DNA of 64,000 nt from Hymenobacter sp. GOD-10R (GTDB lineage: Bacteria > Bacteroidota > Bacteroidia > Cytophagales > Hymenobacteraceae): NCBI RefSeq assembly GCF_035609205.1, contig NZ_CP141184.1, positions 558,001 through 622,000 on the forward strand. The letters are read 5' to 3'. The first letter of the stretch is position 1. Every line of letters begins with the position of its first letter. The translations under genes and the position numbers were made by a program. Below, piece after piece: positions 34,650 to 43,500 of the stretch. Below the pieces are notes generated by a model. It had not been told where the DNA came from. It made no database searches and worked only from the letters and a program-made list of their open reading frames with translations.

Positions 34650-36401
34650 ATGACAATAGAAGAACTTTCCTTACTAAAAGAGTCTGAAGATAAAGTCGAA
34701 TTTAAAGCGGCTAAAGGAGGCAACTACTCGTATGGTGGCGGTACTAAAGCGGTAGCTAAAGATCGAAGACACTGCATCTTAGGCTATATAGTTGCACTGA
34801 GTAATGAAGGAGGTGGCTATTTAGTATTTGGAATGAAGGACCAGTACCCTCATGAAGTAGTAGGTACTAACCAAAGTTCAGGGGAACTTGGGCAGCTGAG
34901 AGAGAATATCTATAGTGACCTTAAGATCAGAGTGGATATTGATGAATTATTTGACGATCAGCAGCGACGAGTAGTTGTCATTACTGTTCCAGGACGCCCC
35001 ATTGGCAAAGTCTTTAAGTTCGAAGATGTACCATTGATGAGGATAGGAGGTGACCTACTTCCTATGTCGGATGAACATTACCTGCGCATCATTCAGGAGC
35101 AGGAGCCAGACTTCTCAGCGACCTTTGCTCCGGGTCTTTCCTTGAAGGACTTGGATGATAATGCGGTGCAACTCATGAAGGCCGCATATGCTGAGAAGCA
35201 GAAGAATTCCAGGTTTCTTGGCTTAAGTAAGGCTCAGGTGCTTACTGACTTAGATCTTATTGTTGATGGTAAAATAACGTATGCCGCGCTTATTCTGCTT
35301 GGCAAGCGAGAAGTTCTACATCAACTTATGCCCCAAGTAGCTATATCACTTGAGTACCGAAGTGGAGAGTCACTGATACGGTATGATAAACGCGATTTTT
35401 TATTAGACCCTTATTATATTCTTATAGAAAAATTATGGACTAGTATTGATGCGCGCAACGGAGCTGTACCAGTACAGAAGGGACCATATATCTTTGATAT
35501 TCCTCACTTTAACAAAGAGGTGATTAGAGAAGCTGTTAACAACGCTGTAGCTCATCGTGATTACCGTCGGCAAAGCGAAGTCGTAATTAAGCAGTATCCT
35601 ATGTCACTTACTATTAGCAGTCCTGGTGGTTTACCTGGTGGCGTGACTCTAGAGAATATGATCTCAGTAAACAGCACGCCAAGGAATCGCAGACTTGCTG
35701 AAGTCCTTTCCAAAACGGGTATTGTTGAACGCTCTGGTCAGGGTGTAGATAAAATATATTATCAATGTATCAGTGAGGCTAAGGGCGCACCCGATTACAG
35801 TGCTACTGATCCGTTTCAAGTTGTCCTTAAACTTCCTGGCCTAGTACAAGATAAAGCCTTTGCTCTATTCATCACGGAAGTTCAAAGCCAGCGTACTCCT
35901 GAGAATACGCTTTCGGTATATGACGTGATGACGTTAGATAAAATACGTGAGGGAGCACCTAAAATGGATCTTGACCCTGACTGTATCCGTCGTTTACTTC
36001 ATGAGGGCCTAATCGAGAAAGTAGGACGGACAAATAACCAGCGTTACCGACTTGCAAAGCAGTATTACTCTTTCACAAATCAAGAAGCGCATTACTCAGC
36101 TAGTTCACCTTTGGAAGAAAGCAAAGCTGTTATGTTGATCATTCAACATCTAGAAGAATTTAAGACAGCTAAACTAGGAGACTTTGCAGAGTTGTTTAGT
36201 TCCTTCTTGACACGTGATCAGACTAAGTATCTGGTATACAAGCTTTTGAGTATTGATTTTTTAAAGCGCCAAGGACCATCTAACGGCCCTTATTATACTT
36301 TGAACGAAAACATACTGAACGACCACATACAGCGAAATGAAGCCATTAAGCAGGTCTTAATCGAATTGAATGTCAGTCATCAAAAAGATAAAGGCCGATA
36401 A
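34650..36401 (+). CDS. AlbA_2/Schlafen-type domain protein with HATPase_c_4, putative transcriptional regulator or defence protein
   Basis: A 583-residue protein read from ATG 34650 (MTIEELSLLKESEDKVEFKA). Residues 1-150 form the AlbA_2 divergent AAA domain (the early ES...VEFKAAKGG and the GGGYLVFGMKD box). Residues 270-400 match the HATPase_c_4 domain (REAVNNAVAHRDYRRQSEV, then SPGGLPGGVT and RNRRLAEVL). The C-terminal third contains winged-helix-like text. Family members bind nucleic acids, often regulate transcription, and turn up in mobile elements and some phage-resistance loci. The gene is clearly more AT-rich than its neighbours, pointing to recent transfer. It is immediately followed by a field of 10-bp repeats. 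Confidence 0.85.
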   Translation: MTIEELSLLKESEDKVEFKAAKGGNYSYGGGTKAVAKDRRHCILGYIVALSNEGGGYLVFGMKDQYPHEVVGTNQSSGELGQLRENIYSDLKIRVDIDELFDDQQRRVVVITVPGRPIGKVFKFEDVPLMRIGGDLLPMSDEHYLRIIQEQEPDFSATFAPGLSLKDLDDNAVQLMKAAYAEKQKNSRFLGLSKAQVLTDLDLIVDGKITYAALILLGKREVLHQLMPQVAISLEYRSGESLIRYDKRDFLLDPYYILIEKLWTSIDARNGAVPVQKGPYIFDIPHFNKEVIREAVNNAVAHRDYRRQSEVVIKQYPMSLTISSPGGLPGGVTLENMISVNSTPRNRRLAEVLSKTGIVERSGQGVDKIYYQCISEAKGAPDYSATDPFQVVLKLPGLVQDKAFALFITEVQSQRTPENTLSVYDVMTLDKIREGAPKMDLDPDCIRRLLHEGLIEKVGRTNNQRYRLAKQYYSFTNQEAHYSASSPLEESKAVMLIIQHLEEFKTAKLGDFAELFSSFLTRDQTKYLVYKLLSIDFLKRQGPSNGPYYTLNENILNDHIQRNEAIKQVLIELNVSHQKDKGR

Positions 36402-36905
36402 ATAGCAGCTTGTAAACCTTGAGCGCGTGTTTTACGTGGAAATTCCACACGGACGCACACCAAATTTGGGAAATAATATAATTTAAACAATAATATATAA
36501 ATCATAATACTTTGTAAAGTGCTCATTGTAAGCATATTACGCATTTATGATAAATTGTCTGAGAACCCACACGAACCCACACGAACCCACACCAAAATCA
36601 TAAGGGACGTGCTCAATTGCTTCCTCTTAATAAGTTAAACTAAATAGGTATACGCTTGCCTATAGTAAAATAGGTTAACACGAACCCACACGAACCCACA
36701 CGAAAGTGGTGTAGTATGCACAAGCAGCAAAGGGAAAAGTGCCTTTGTGCGCTACAATGGACATTTTTTAGTAAGCAATAGTCTACACAAACCCACACGA
36801 ACCCACACGAACTTTAGAGAAGAAGTCGCTTTTAATGCATCGAAGACTGTGTTCTCGAAAAGGAATTATTAGGAATAGCTAAGCTAATTTAGTTGCCAAC
36901 TTGCT
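36402..36905. repeat. AT-rich noncoding field with three clusters of tandem 10-bp repeats
   Basis: The unit GAACCCACAC occurs three times at 36563-36592, twice plus a partial at 36682-36705, and twice plus a partial at 36789-36812 (first unit AAACCCACAC). A degenerate version is at 36445-36460. Clusters are 119 and 107 bases apart, with AT-rich DNA between and before them (36465-36560). The 10-bp phase puts each unit on the same helix face, as in iterons or partition sites. There is no coding potential across the field. Confidence 0.75.
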
Positions 36906-36917
36906 CAAAGGAAGGCT

Positions 36918-36953
36918 AAAGGCCCGCACTGATACCCGACGGTGCGGGCCTTT
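36918..36953 (+). terminator. Rho-independent terminator
   Basis: AAAGGCCCGCAC (36918-36929) pairs perfectly with GTGCGGGCCTTT (36942-36953), followed by T and CTGTTG. It closes the repeat field; if the field is transcribed, the transcript would end here. Confidence 0.85.
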
Positions 36954-37181
36954 TCTGTTGTTGATGGAGTATTCTTAAGCCTGTAGCATCTTCACTGGCT
37001 ACACTAATAAAATGCTTTAGTAGGCCGCGCAATTTGGCTCAGTATAGCTTGTGCATTGCTACACTTGGCTAGCCTAGCTCAGTGTATTCTGGATAGGATG
37101 CATCAGCGCACCCATCAAGGGAAAAGAATTGTTTTTTGGGGTGCACCAGGTACACTCCCTACAGTGTCAGCTTGTGCTCTA

Positions 37182-37490
37182 TTACTCGCCGAGTGCATCT
37201 TCAATACCTTCATCTGTCAAAAAAACGGCATCAGTAGATTCTATATACCTGATAGCCCGTTTAGGCATATTTAGCATCCTTTTTTGAGTCTCGATTGCTT
37301 CATTTAGTACAGCAACAAGATGCAGATACTGACTTTTGAAAATATCATCTTCTGAATTTTCATCGGCTTTCTTCTGCATTGTATCACGGGCCTCCTGAAA
37401 GTTTTGAATGTCAATTTGGCTTTGCTGCTCAATCTGTTTTAGTATTTCCTTAAAGCCTACCAATCGCGATTGCTTTTCTTCTTCCGTCAT
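37182..37490 (-). CDS. Small hypothetical coiled-coil protein
   Basis: A 102-residue protein from ATG 37490 (MTEEEKQSRLVGFKEIL); an earlier in-frame start adds 20 residues without support. It is rich in Glu, Gln and Lys, and residues 8-50 and 60-80 should be helical coiled coil. No family recognised. AT-rich like the preceding ATPase gene. It is transcribed toward the repeat field, with no clear partner. Confidence 0.5.
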   Translation of the reverse strand: MTEEEKQSRLVGFKEILKQIEQQSQIDIQNFQEARDTMQKKADENSEDDIFKSQYLHLVAVLNEAIETQKRMLNMPKRAIRYIESTDAVFLTDEGIEDALGE

Positions 37491-37688
37491 GTTGAAATAG
37501 AGTAAGTGTGGCTGTAAATGTGATTGTAAGATAATAGCTTGTTTATCCAATCTGAGACCGGTACAGGTAGGAGTTCCTTATAGCAGCGTCCCGGGGTAAC
37601 CGTAGCCTAGACTCGCGCAGACACGCGTGCAAAACTGAACCCCAAAAGTTCCTAGCTTCGTCGCTGAACTAAAACCCGAAAAAATACC

Positions 37689-38000
37689 ATGAATTACCAA
37701 GGCAGAATCGCAGTAAGCTACCGAGATGAGTTGATTCTTGGTAATGTGACAGCCACGTTAACTGTTCAAGAGCAAGGCCCTACCAAAAGTTGGTCTGTCT
37801 TCACCTTTCACGAGTTTATTGATCAATATCCTCTGTCTATAGCCCAGCGCGACAGAGGAGTTGTAGAACTCACGTTTGTGCGCGACAATGGCGAGGAGTA
37901 TTCGGGCCAAGCATTCGTTTCGAATATAGGCATAGGGGCGGCTGGTGTGGAGGTGTACTTCACGGGTACAGGTCGATTAAACGGTTACAAAGAATCCTAA
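37689..38000 (+). CDS. Hypothetical protein, beta-rich
   Basis: A 103-residue protein starting MNYQGRIAVSYRDEL with no signal peptide. Alternating hydrophobic strands (ATLTVQEQG, VELTFVRDNG, VEVYFTGTG) suggest a small beta barrel. It ends five bases before the terminase small-subunit remnant on the same strand, so the two may be a leftover of one phage operon. No family recognised. Confidence 0.5.
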   Translation: MNYQGRIAVSYRDELILGNVTATLTVQEQGPTKSWSVFTFHEFIDQYPLSIAQRDRGVVELTFVRDNGEEYSGQAFVSNIGIGAAGVEVYFTGTGRLNGYKES

Positions 38001-38005
38001 ACGCC

Positions 38006-38388
38006 ATGGCTGGAGGTCGCCCCAATAAACCCACCATTTTAAAAAAGCTCGGCGGTACGGCGCAACCGTGCCGCACGAACGACCTGGAGCCCGTGCCCGA
38101 GGTCGGACTACCGATGGCGCCCGATTGGCTTAGCGAGAAAGCCCGCGAATACTGGCAGCAAATTGGCGATGTCTTGCTGAGCATGAAGCTGGTAACGGTC
38201 GCCGATGGCCCGGCCATGATGCTGCTCTGTGATGTGCTGGCCGAGTGGGCGGAAGCCCGGCAGTTCGTGCTCAGCAACGGCATGACGTACTCGACTTACA
38301 CCAAGCAGGGCGACGAAATGCACCGGCCCTTGGGGATAGCGAGAGCAAAGACCCGTTTGCGGATATGTTGAACGATATGAAAGGGTAA
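38006..38388 (+). pseudogene. P27-family phage terminase small subunit, internally deleted and frameshifted
   Basis: The N-terminal part is typical P27: GGRPNKPTILKKLGGT, then WLSEKAREYWQQIGDVL and a helical stretch ending TKQGDEMHRP. After that the frame runs to a stop at 38369-38371 with unrelated residues (LGIARAKTRLRIC). In the other frame, codons from 38341 read ESKDPFADMLNDMKG and stop at 38388, which looks like a normal P27 C-terminus. A deletion of the central helices with loss of frame explains both. The family recognises phage DNA for packaging; this copy should be inactive. No large terminase subunit follows. Confidence 0.75.
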
Positions 38389-38398
38389 CTTGCAGCCT

Positions 38399-38593
38399 AT
38401 GGAAAATAACCAGCACGACCTAGCCTTAAGCAAAGTGGAATACGAAACAATTAATGTTGTTATAGGTGGAAAGAGCCAGGATACGATTTACAAGTTTACT
38501 TACGAGCGAGATACCCCAAACAGCCCTTGGGAGTTGGTAAAAAAAGAAAAAGTATGGCCCACGCCTGGCACCAGTGTGCCCACGATGCCGTAG
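38399..38593 (+). CDS. Small hypothetical protein
   Basis: A 64-residue frame from ATG 38399 (MENNQHDLALSKVEYE), with an alternative start three codons earlier. It begins just after the terminase remnant. Alternating strands (NVVIGGKSQ, YKFTYERD) suggest a small beta protein. No family recognised, and it may be a fragment. A weak terminator follows at 38719. Confidence 0.35.
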   Translation: MENNQHDLALSKVEYETINVVIGGKSQDTIYKFTYERDTPNSPWELVKKEKVWPTPGTSVPTMP

Positions 38594-38718
38594 CCGCTGG
38601 CCGCGCTCAACTCATGACTCGTTGGCTCGGAAATACGAAGAAGCTAAGCACCCAAATGAAGCTTACCGCACCGTTCAGCAACCTTGGTTTGATCTTAGCA
38701 TCTCCTGTACAATAAGAA

Positions 38719-38745
38719 AAGCCCAACGTTTACGATGTCGGGCTT
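38719..38745 (+). terminator. Weak terminator in otherwise empty intergenic stretch
   Basis: AAGCCCAACGT (38719-38729) and ATGTCGGGCTT (38735-38745) pair at nine of eleven positions, followed by CTT. The rest of 38594-39042 shows no gene or repeat. Confidence 0.5.
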
Positions 38746-39042
38746 CTTGCTTGCCGATCAAAAAGGAACTGTCTTCCTAAGTGCGCTAGCTACACTAAGT
38801 GTACTCTCAAGCGGCAATACGCAGTAAGTAGCGCAGCTGAATTGTATTGATGCCTCACATGCTAATGTTGCCTATGCGCCGGCTTGGGGTAAGAGGAGTG
38901 AGCGCTCTGGCCACCTTCGCCACCCGGTTGATGGCCGTAGGTACATCGGAAGCTTTGAATGTGGCGTAGAGACATAGCGGGTCTGCCCAACCGTTGGCAC
39001 TGAATTAGGTACTAGCTGCCATAAGCACTTTAATACTTACAC

Positions 39043-39903
39043 ATGCGGCTTCTTCCTTCTTGTAGTATTTTGCTGTTTGTTGGTCTACTCACAGCAAGTT
39101 GCTCGGATAATAAACAGACCCTTACGCCTGCGACAACCTTCCCAACGCACGACGAGAACTTGGCGCTGGGTAATCCGAGTGGGGCCACGACGGACGCGAG
39201 TAACTACACAAACTACCTGCTCGTAAAGCCGCAGTATACGCTCAGCTACCACCGCGACCGCGGGACTCCCAACTGGGTGAGTTGGCACTTGAGCAGCGCC
39301 TGGCTGGGCACAGCGGATCGCCAAGACAACTTCACAGCTGACAATACGCTGCCTACAAGCTGGTACCGCGTGACCACGAGCAGCTACACCGGTTCCGGGT
39401 TTGACCGGGGGCATAACTGTCCCTCGGCCGATCGTACGGGTTCAGTGGAGGATAACTCGGCCACGTTCCTGCTGAGCAACATCATGCCGCAAGCGCCCAA
39501 CAACAACCAGCGCACCTGGGTGGGATTGGAGAACTACTGCCGCACGCTTGTAGACCAAGGCAATGAACTCTACATCATCTGTGGCAGCTACGGCAAAGGG
39601 GGAGTGGGCAGCAACGGCGCGGCTTCCACCTTGGATAATGGTCACGTAACCGTTCCGGACCGCTGCTGGAAAGTCGTGGTGGTATTACCTATCGGCATTG
39701 ATGACGTGCAACGGGTGAGCACCAGCACGCGCGTCATTGCGATTGATATACCAAACGACAATAGCGTCAAAACAGATTGGGCCAGCTACGGTACCACCGT
39801 CGATGCGATTGAGCAGGCTACTGGTTATGATCTATTGTCGGCTGTGTCCACTTCTGTGCAAAAGACGGTAGAGGCGAGTGTCGATACCGGTCCAACGAAC
39901 TAG
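39043..39903 (+). CDS. DNA/RNA non-specific endonuclease (NUC1 family), lipoprotein
   Basis: A 286-residue secreted nuclease. The N-terminal signal ends in a lipobox (LLTASC, about residue 20), so it is membrane-anchored outside the cytoplasm. The beta-beta-alpha-metal motif DRGHNCPSADRT is complete, with catalytic His124 in DRGH. The metal-binding asparagine lies in the conserved LLSNIMPQAPNNNQ. Likely roles are scavenging of extracellular nucleic acid or degradation of incoming DNA. Monocistronic, with a strong terminator downstream. Confidence 0.92.
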   Translation: MRLLPSCSILLFVGLLTASCSDNKQTLTPATTFPTHDENLALGNPSGATTDASNYTNYLLVKPQYTLSYHRDRGTPNWVSWHLSSAWLGTADRQDNFTADNTLPTSWYRVTTSSYTGSGFDRGHNCPSADRTGSVEDNSATFLLSNIMPQAPNNNQRTWVGLENYCRTLVDQGNELYIICGSYGKGGVGSNGAASTLDNGHVTVPDRCWKVVVVLPIGIDDVQRVSTSTRVIAIDIPNDNSVKTDWASYGTTVDAIEQATGYDLLSAVSTSVQKTVEASVDTGPTN

Positions 39904-39995
39904 ACTGCCCGAACACTTGGACCTACACCAGTGCCTGTGCTGTACCAGTAGTGAAGGAATAGAAGAGTACATACCTTACGTGACGGATATCAAAT

Positions 39996-40028
39996 AAAAA
40001 GCCCGGCTCTCATTAGGCCGGGCTTTTT
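39996..40028. terminator. Strong terminator after the nuclease gene
   Basis: AAAAAGCCCGGC (39996-40007) pairs perfectly with GCCGGGCTTTTT (40017-40028). Between here and 40518 there is no recognisable gene; the sequence includes only a possible leader for the next gene. Confidence 0.9.
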
Positions 40029-40518
40029 GCGTTATAGGGACCCTATATAAGAATGTTTATTTCCGATAATTGAGCCCAATCGGCCTCCGATTACCATCCG
40101 TTGTTTGCGTCTCGAGCAGGCTATACTGCATGGGGTTCAACTTTCGCTCCTACTACTTACCCATGCTTGGTTCTTGCAGACTGCGTACTACCAGTGCCAT
40201 TGCGCGTTCGAGCGCTACAGGTAGGTAGCAGCGTACACGAATAATGACAAATTCGCCTGAGAGGGTTGCCCGGCCACGCTCGCCGCTGTAATTGATCGGC
40301 GGGACGCGGGAAGGTTGCGTGGCGACAACCTAAAAAAAGTGCACTACCCCCCCCTGTTTAGGGGTACTGTCTTCTTGGGATTTGGGCAAAAGCGTCGAAT
40401 ACCTTCGCTTCGGTCAAGTGCCCGGACTTTTCTACTCGCCGTTTGTCGCGGTGAGATAAGAGGGGTTGGGTCTGACTGCTCACTATCGACTTCTTGTCTC
40501 CTCTTATCCTCCCCAATC

Positions 40519-43500
40519 ATGACCATACCTTTACATTCGCTTCTCACTCGCCGGCGGCACCTAGTGCTGCTGGCCAGCTTACTCGGGCTGAGCCTCAGGA
40601 CCCAGGCCCAGCTGACAATCACCAGCACGAGTCCGGTGCGCAACACCAACCAGGCGCCTCGGGCCACGAACGTGAGCTTAACCTACAACCAGGCGCTGAA
40701 TACTACCACCGCTAGTCAAGTGCGCGTGTTCAGCCAGCAGGCTGGCGGGCGCAAAGCGGCCACGTACTCGGCCAGCGGCAACACGCTCACGGTGAACCCC
40801 ACCACCGACTTCAAGCCTGGCGAGACGGTCTTCGTCACCGCCCCGGCCACGGTGCGCAGCAGCACCGGCACGGCTGCCACGCCCCGCGTGTTCCAGTTCA
40901 CCACCCAGGCCGGCATAGCTGCCGGTACGTTCGGCGGCGGTAGCCAGCTAGCGGTGAGTAGCTTACCCAATACGGTGACGCCCGCGGATGTGGATGGCGA
41001 CGGTGACCTCGATCTACTCGTCTCAGCCGGGAACTTTGGCCCAACCTTCGTTAACGTCCGCCTCAATCAGGGCGGGGCACAAGGCGGAACGCCCGGCACC
41101 TACGCGGGGGGCTCGGATGTCGCTGTTGGCAGCAGAACGCGTGGCGTCGTGGTAGGGGATATAGATGGGGACGGGGACCTGGATCTGCTCACGGCCAACT
41201 ACATCCCTACCGGCACCGTGAGTGTACGCCTGAACCAAGGTGGAGTGCAGGGCGGAACGCCGGGCACCTACGGGGGGGGCTCGGATCCGACAGTAGGTAG
41301 TTTTCCGCAGAGCGTGGCGCTGGGCGACGTCGATGGCGATGGCGACCTCGACCTGCTGGCGGCCAACTCTAACGACGTCACCGTGAGTGTGCGCCTCAAT
41401 AACGGGCAGGGCGCCTTCAGCGGCGGCTCCGAAGTGAGTGTGGGAAGTGGTCCTAGAGATCTAGCGCTGGGCGACGTCGATAGCGACGGCGACCTGGATC
41501 TGCTGACCATCAACGACGGCGATATAAGTAACTTCTTCAGCGCCAGCGTAAGCGTACGCCTCAACAATGGAGGGGGTGGCTTCGGCGGCGGCTCCAACTG
41601 GAGCTTGAACGGGGGGGCCAGAGGCATTGCGTTAGGTGACCTAGACCAGGATGGCGCCTTGGATTTACTGGTGGCAACCAGCAACAGTGTGGTGAATGTG
41701 TTCCGTAATAATGGACAGGGCCGCTTTACGAGCGGCCAAGAGGTCCGTGTCGGGACCGATACCAACGATCTAGCGCTGGGCGACGTAGATGGCGACGGCA
41801 ACCTGGATTTTCTGACGGCTAATTACAACGGCAACTCGGTGAGTGTCCGCCTGAACACGGGGCAAGGAACTTTCTCCGGCGGCACCGAAGTGCCCTTGGG
41901 CCCCGCAATCTACAGCGTCAGTGTAGGCGATCTGGATGGGGATGGGGACCTGGACCTCGCGGCGTCGAGCTTCAGCGAGAACACGGTGAGCGTGCGCCTG
42001 AATCAAGCGCCCTCTCTCCCTACCATCACCAGCTTCACGCCCACCCGTGGGGTAGCCGGCACGAGCGTCACCATTACCGGCACAGGCTTCACCGGCGGTA
42101 CGGTCGTGCGCTTTAACAGCACCACCGCCAGTGGCGTTACGGTTACTTCGGCTACGCAGCTGACGGCTACCGTGCCCGCCAGCGCCACTTCCGGCCCCAT
42201 CAGCGTGACCACGCCCGGCGGCACAGCCAGCACCAGCGGCCTCACGCCGGCCGTCTTTACCGTCACGGCCGCCCCGGTGGTGACCACCACGGACGGCACC
42301 ACCACCGCCCTCGAGCAGACCTTCACGGCCGTGGACCCCGGCCTGACCGTCACGGATGCAGATGGCTCCACCCTGGCCTCGGCCACGGTGAGCATCAGCA
42401 GCGGCTTTGTCAGCAGTCAGGATGAGTTGTTGACCACGCCCACCGGCAACATCACGACCAGCTACAACCCCACTACGGGGGTGCTCACGCTGACCTCGTC
42501 GGCAGCCCGCGTTAGCCTGGCCCAGTGGCAAACGGTGCTGCGCAACGTGAGCTACCGCAACTCCTCGGCCACGCCCAATACGGCTCCGCGCACGGTACGC
42601 TTTGTGGTCAATGACGGGGAGCTCAGCAGCAGCCCGGCCACCAAGCTGGTGCAAGTACAAGCCGTCAATAGCGCCCCCTCCGTGCCCATAGACAGCGACC
42701 CGGCGCTCAACACCGTGGCCGAGAATGCCCCCGCCGGCACGCTGGTGGGCCTGACCGCCGCTTCCTCGGACGCCGATGGCACCGTATCCTACTCCCTACC
42801 TAACTCGGCGGGCGGCCGCTTTGCCATCAACCCGAGCACCGGCGTGGTCACGGTGGCCAACGGCACGTTGCTGGACTACGAAGCAGCCACGTCGCACACG
42901 GTGACCGTGCAGGCCTCGGACGGCACGCTCACCAGCGCGGCTAGCTTCACGATTCAGGTGACCAATGTCAACGAAGCGCCGGTGGTGACCACCACCGCGG
43001 GGCCGACCACCTTTACGGAAGGGGCCGGGGCCGTCGTGGTAGACAACGGGGTGACGGTCACAGATGTGGACAGTCCCACGCTCACGTCGGCCACGGTCAG
43101 CTTTACGGCGGGCCAGCAGGCGGGACAGGATGTGCTGGCCTTCACCAACACCAGCGCGGCCACCTTCGGGACCATCGGCAGCGCTACCACCACGGGCACG
43201 CTGACGCTGACGGCGAGTGGTGGCCCGGCCACGCTCGCCCAGTGGCAGGCTGCGCTGCGCGCCGTCACCTTTGCCAATACGTCGGCCACGCCGACCACGG
43301 CCCCGCGCACGGTGAGCTTCGTGGTGAACGACGGCACGCTGAGCAGTAGTGCGGCCACGAAAGTGGTGCAAGTGCAGGCTGTGAATGGCGCCCCCTCGGT
43401 GCCCACCGACAGCAACCCGGCCCCCAATACCGTAGCCGAGAATGCCGCCCCTGGCACCTTAGTTGGTCTGACCGCGAGTTCGATTGATCTAGATGGCACC

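Noticed and set aside
36563..36812. CRISPR-like array of short repeats
   Set aside because: Units are 10 bp and directly tandem without unique spacers of constant length, and no cas gene is near.
37056..37274. 72-residue plus-strand frame opposite the coiled-coil gene
   Set aside because: No domain, cysteine-rich random-looking translation, and it overlaps the better minus-strand gene.
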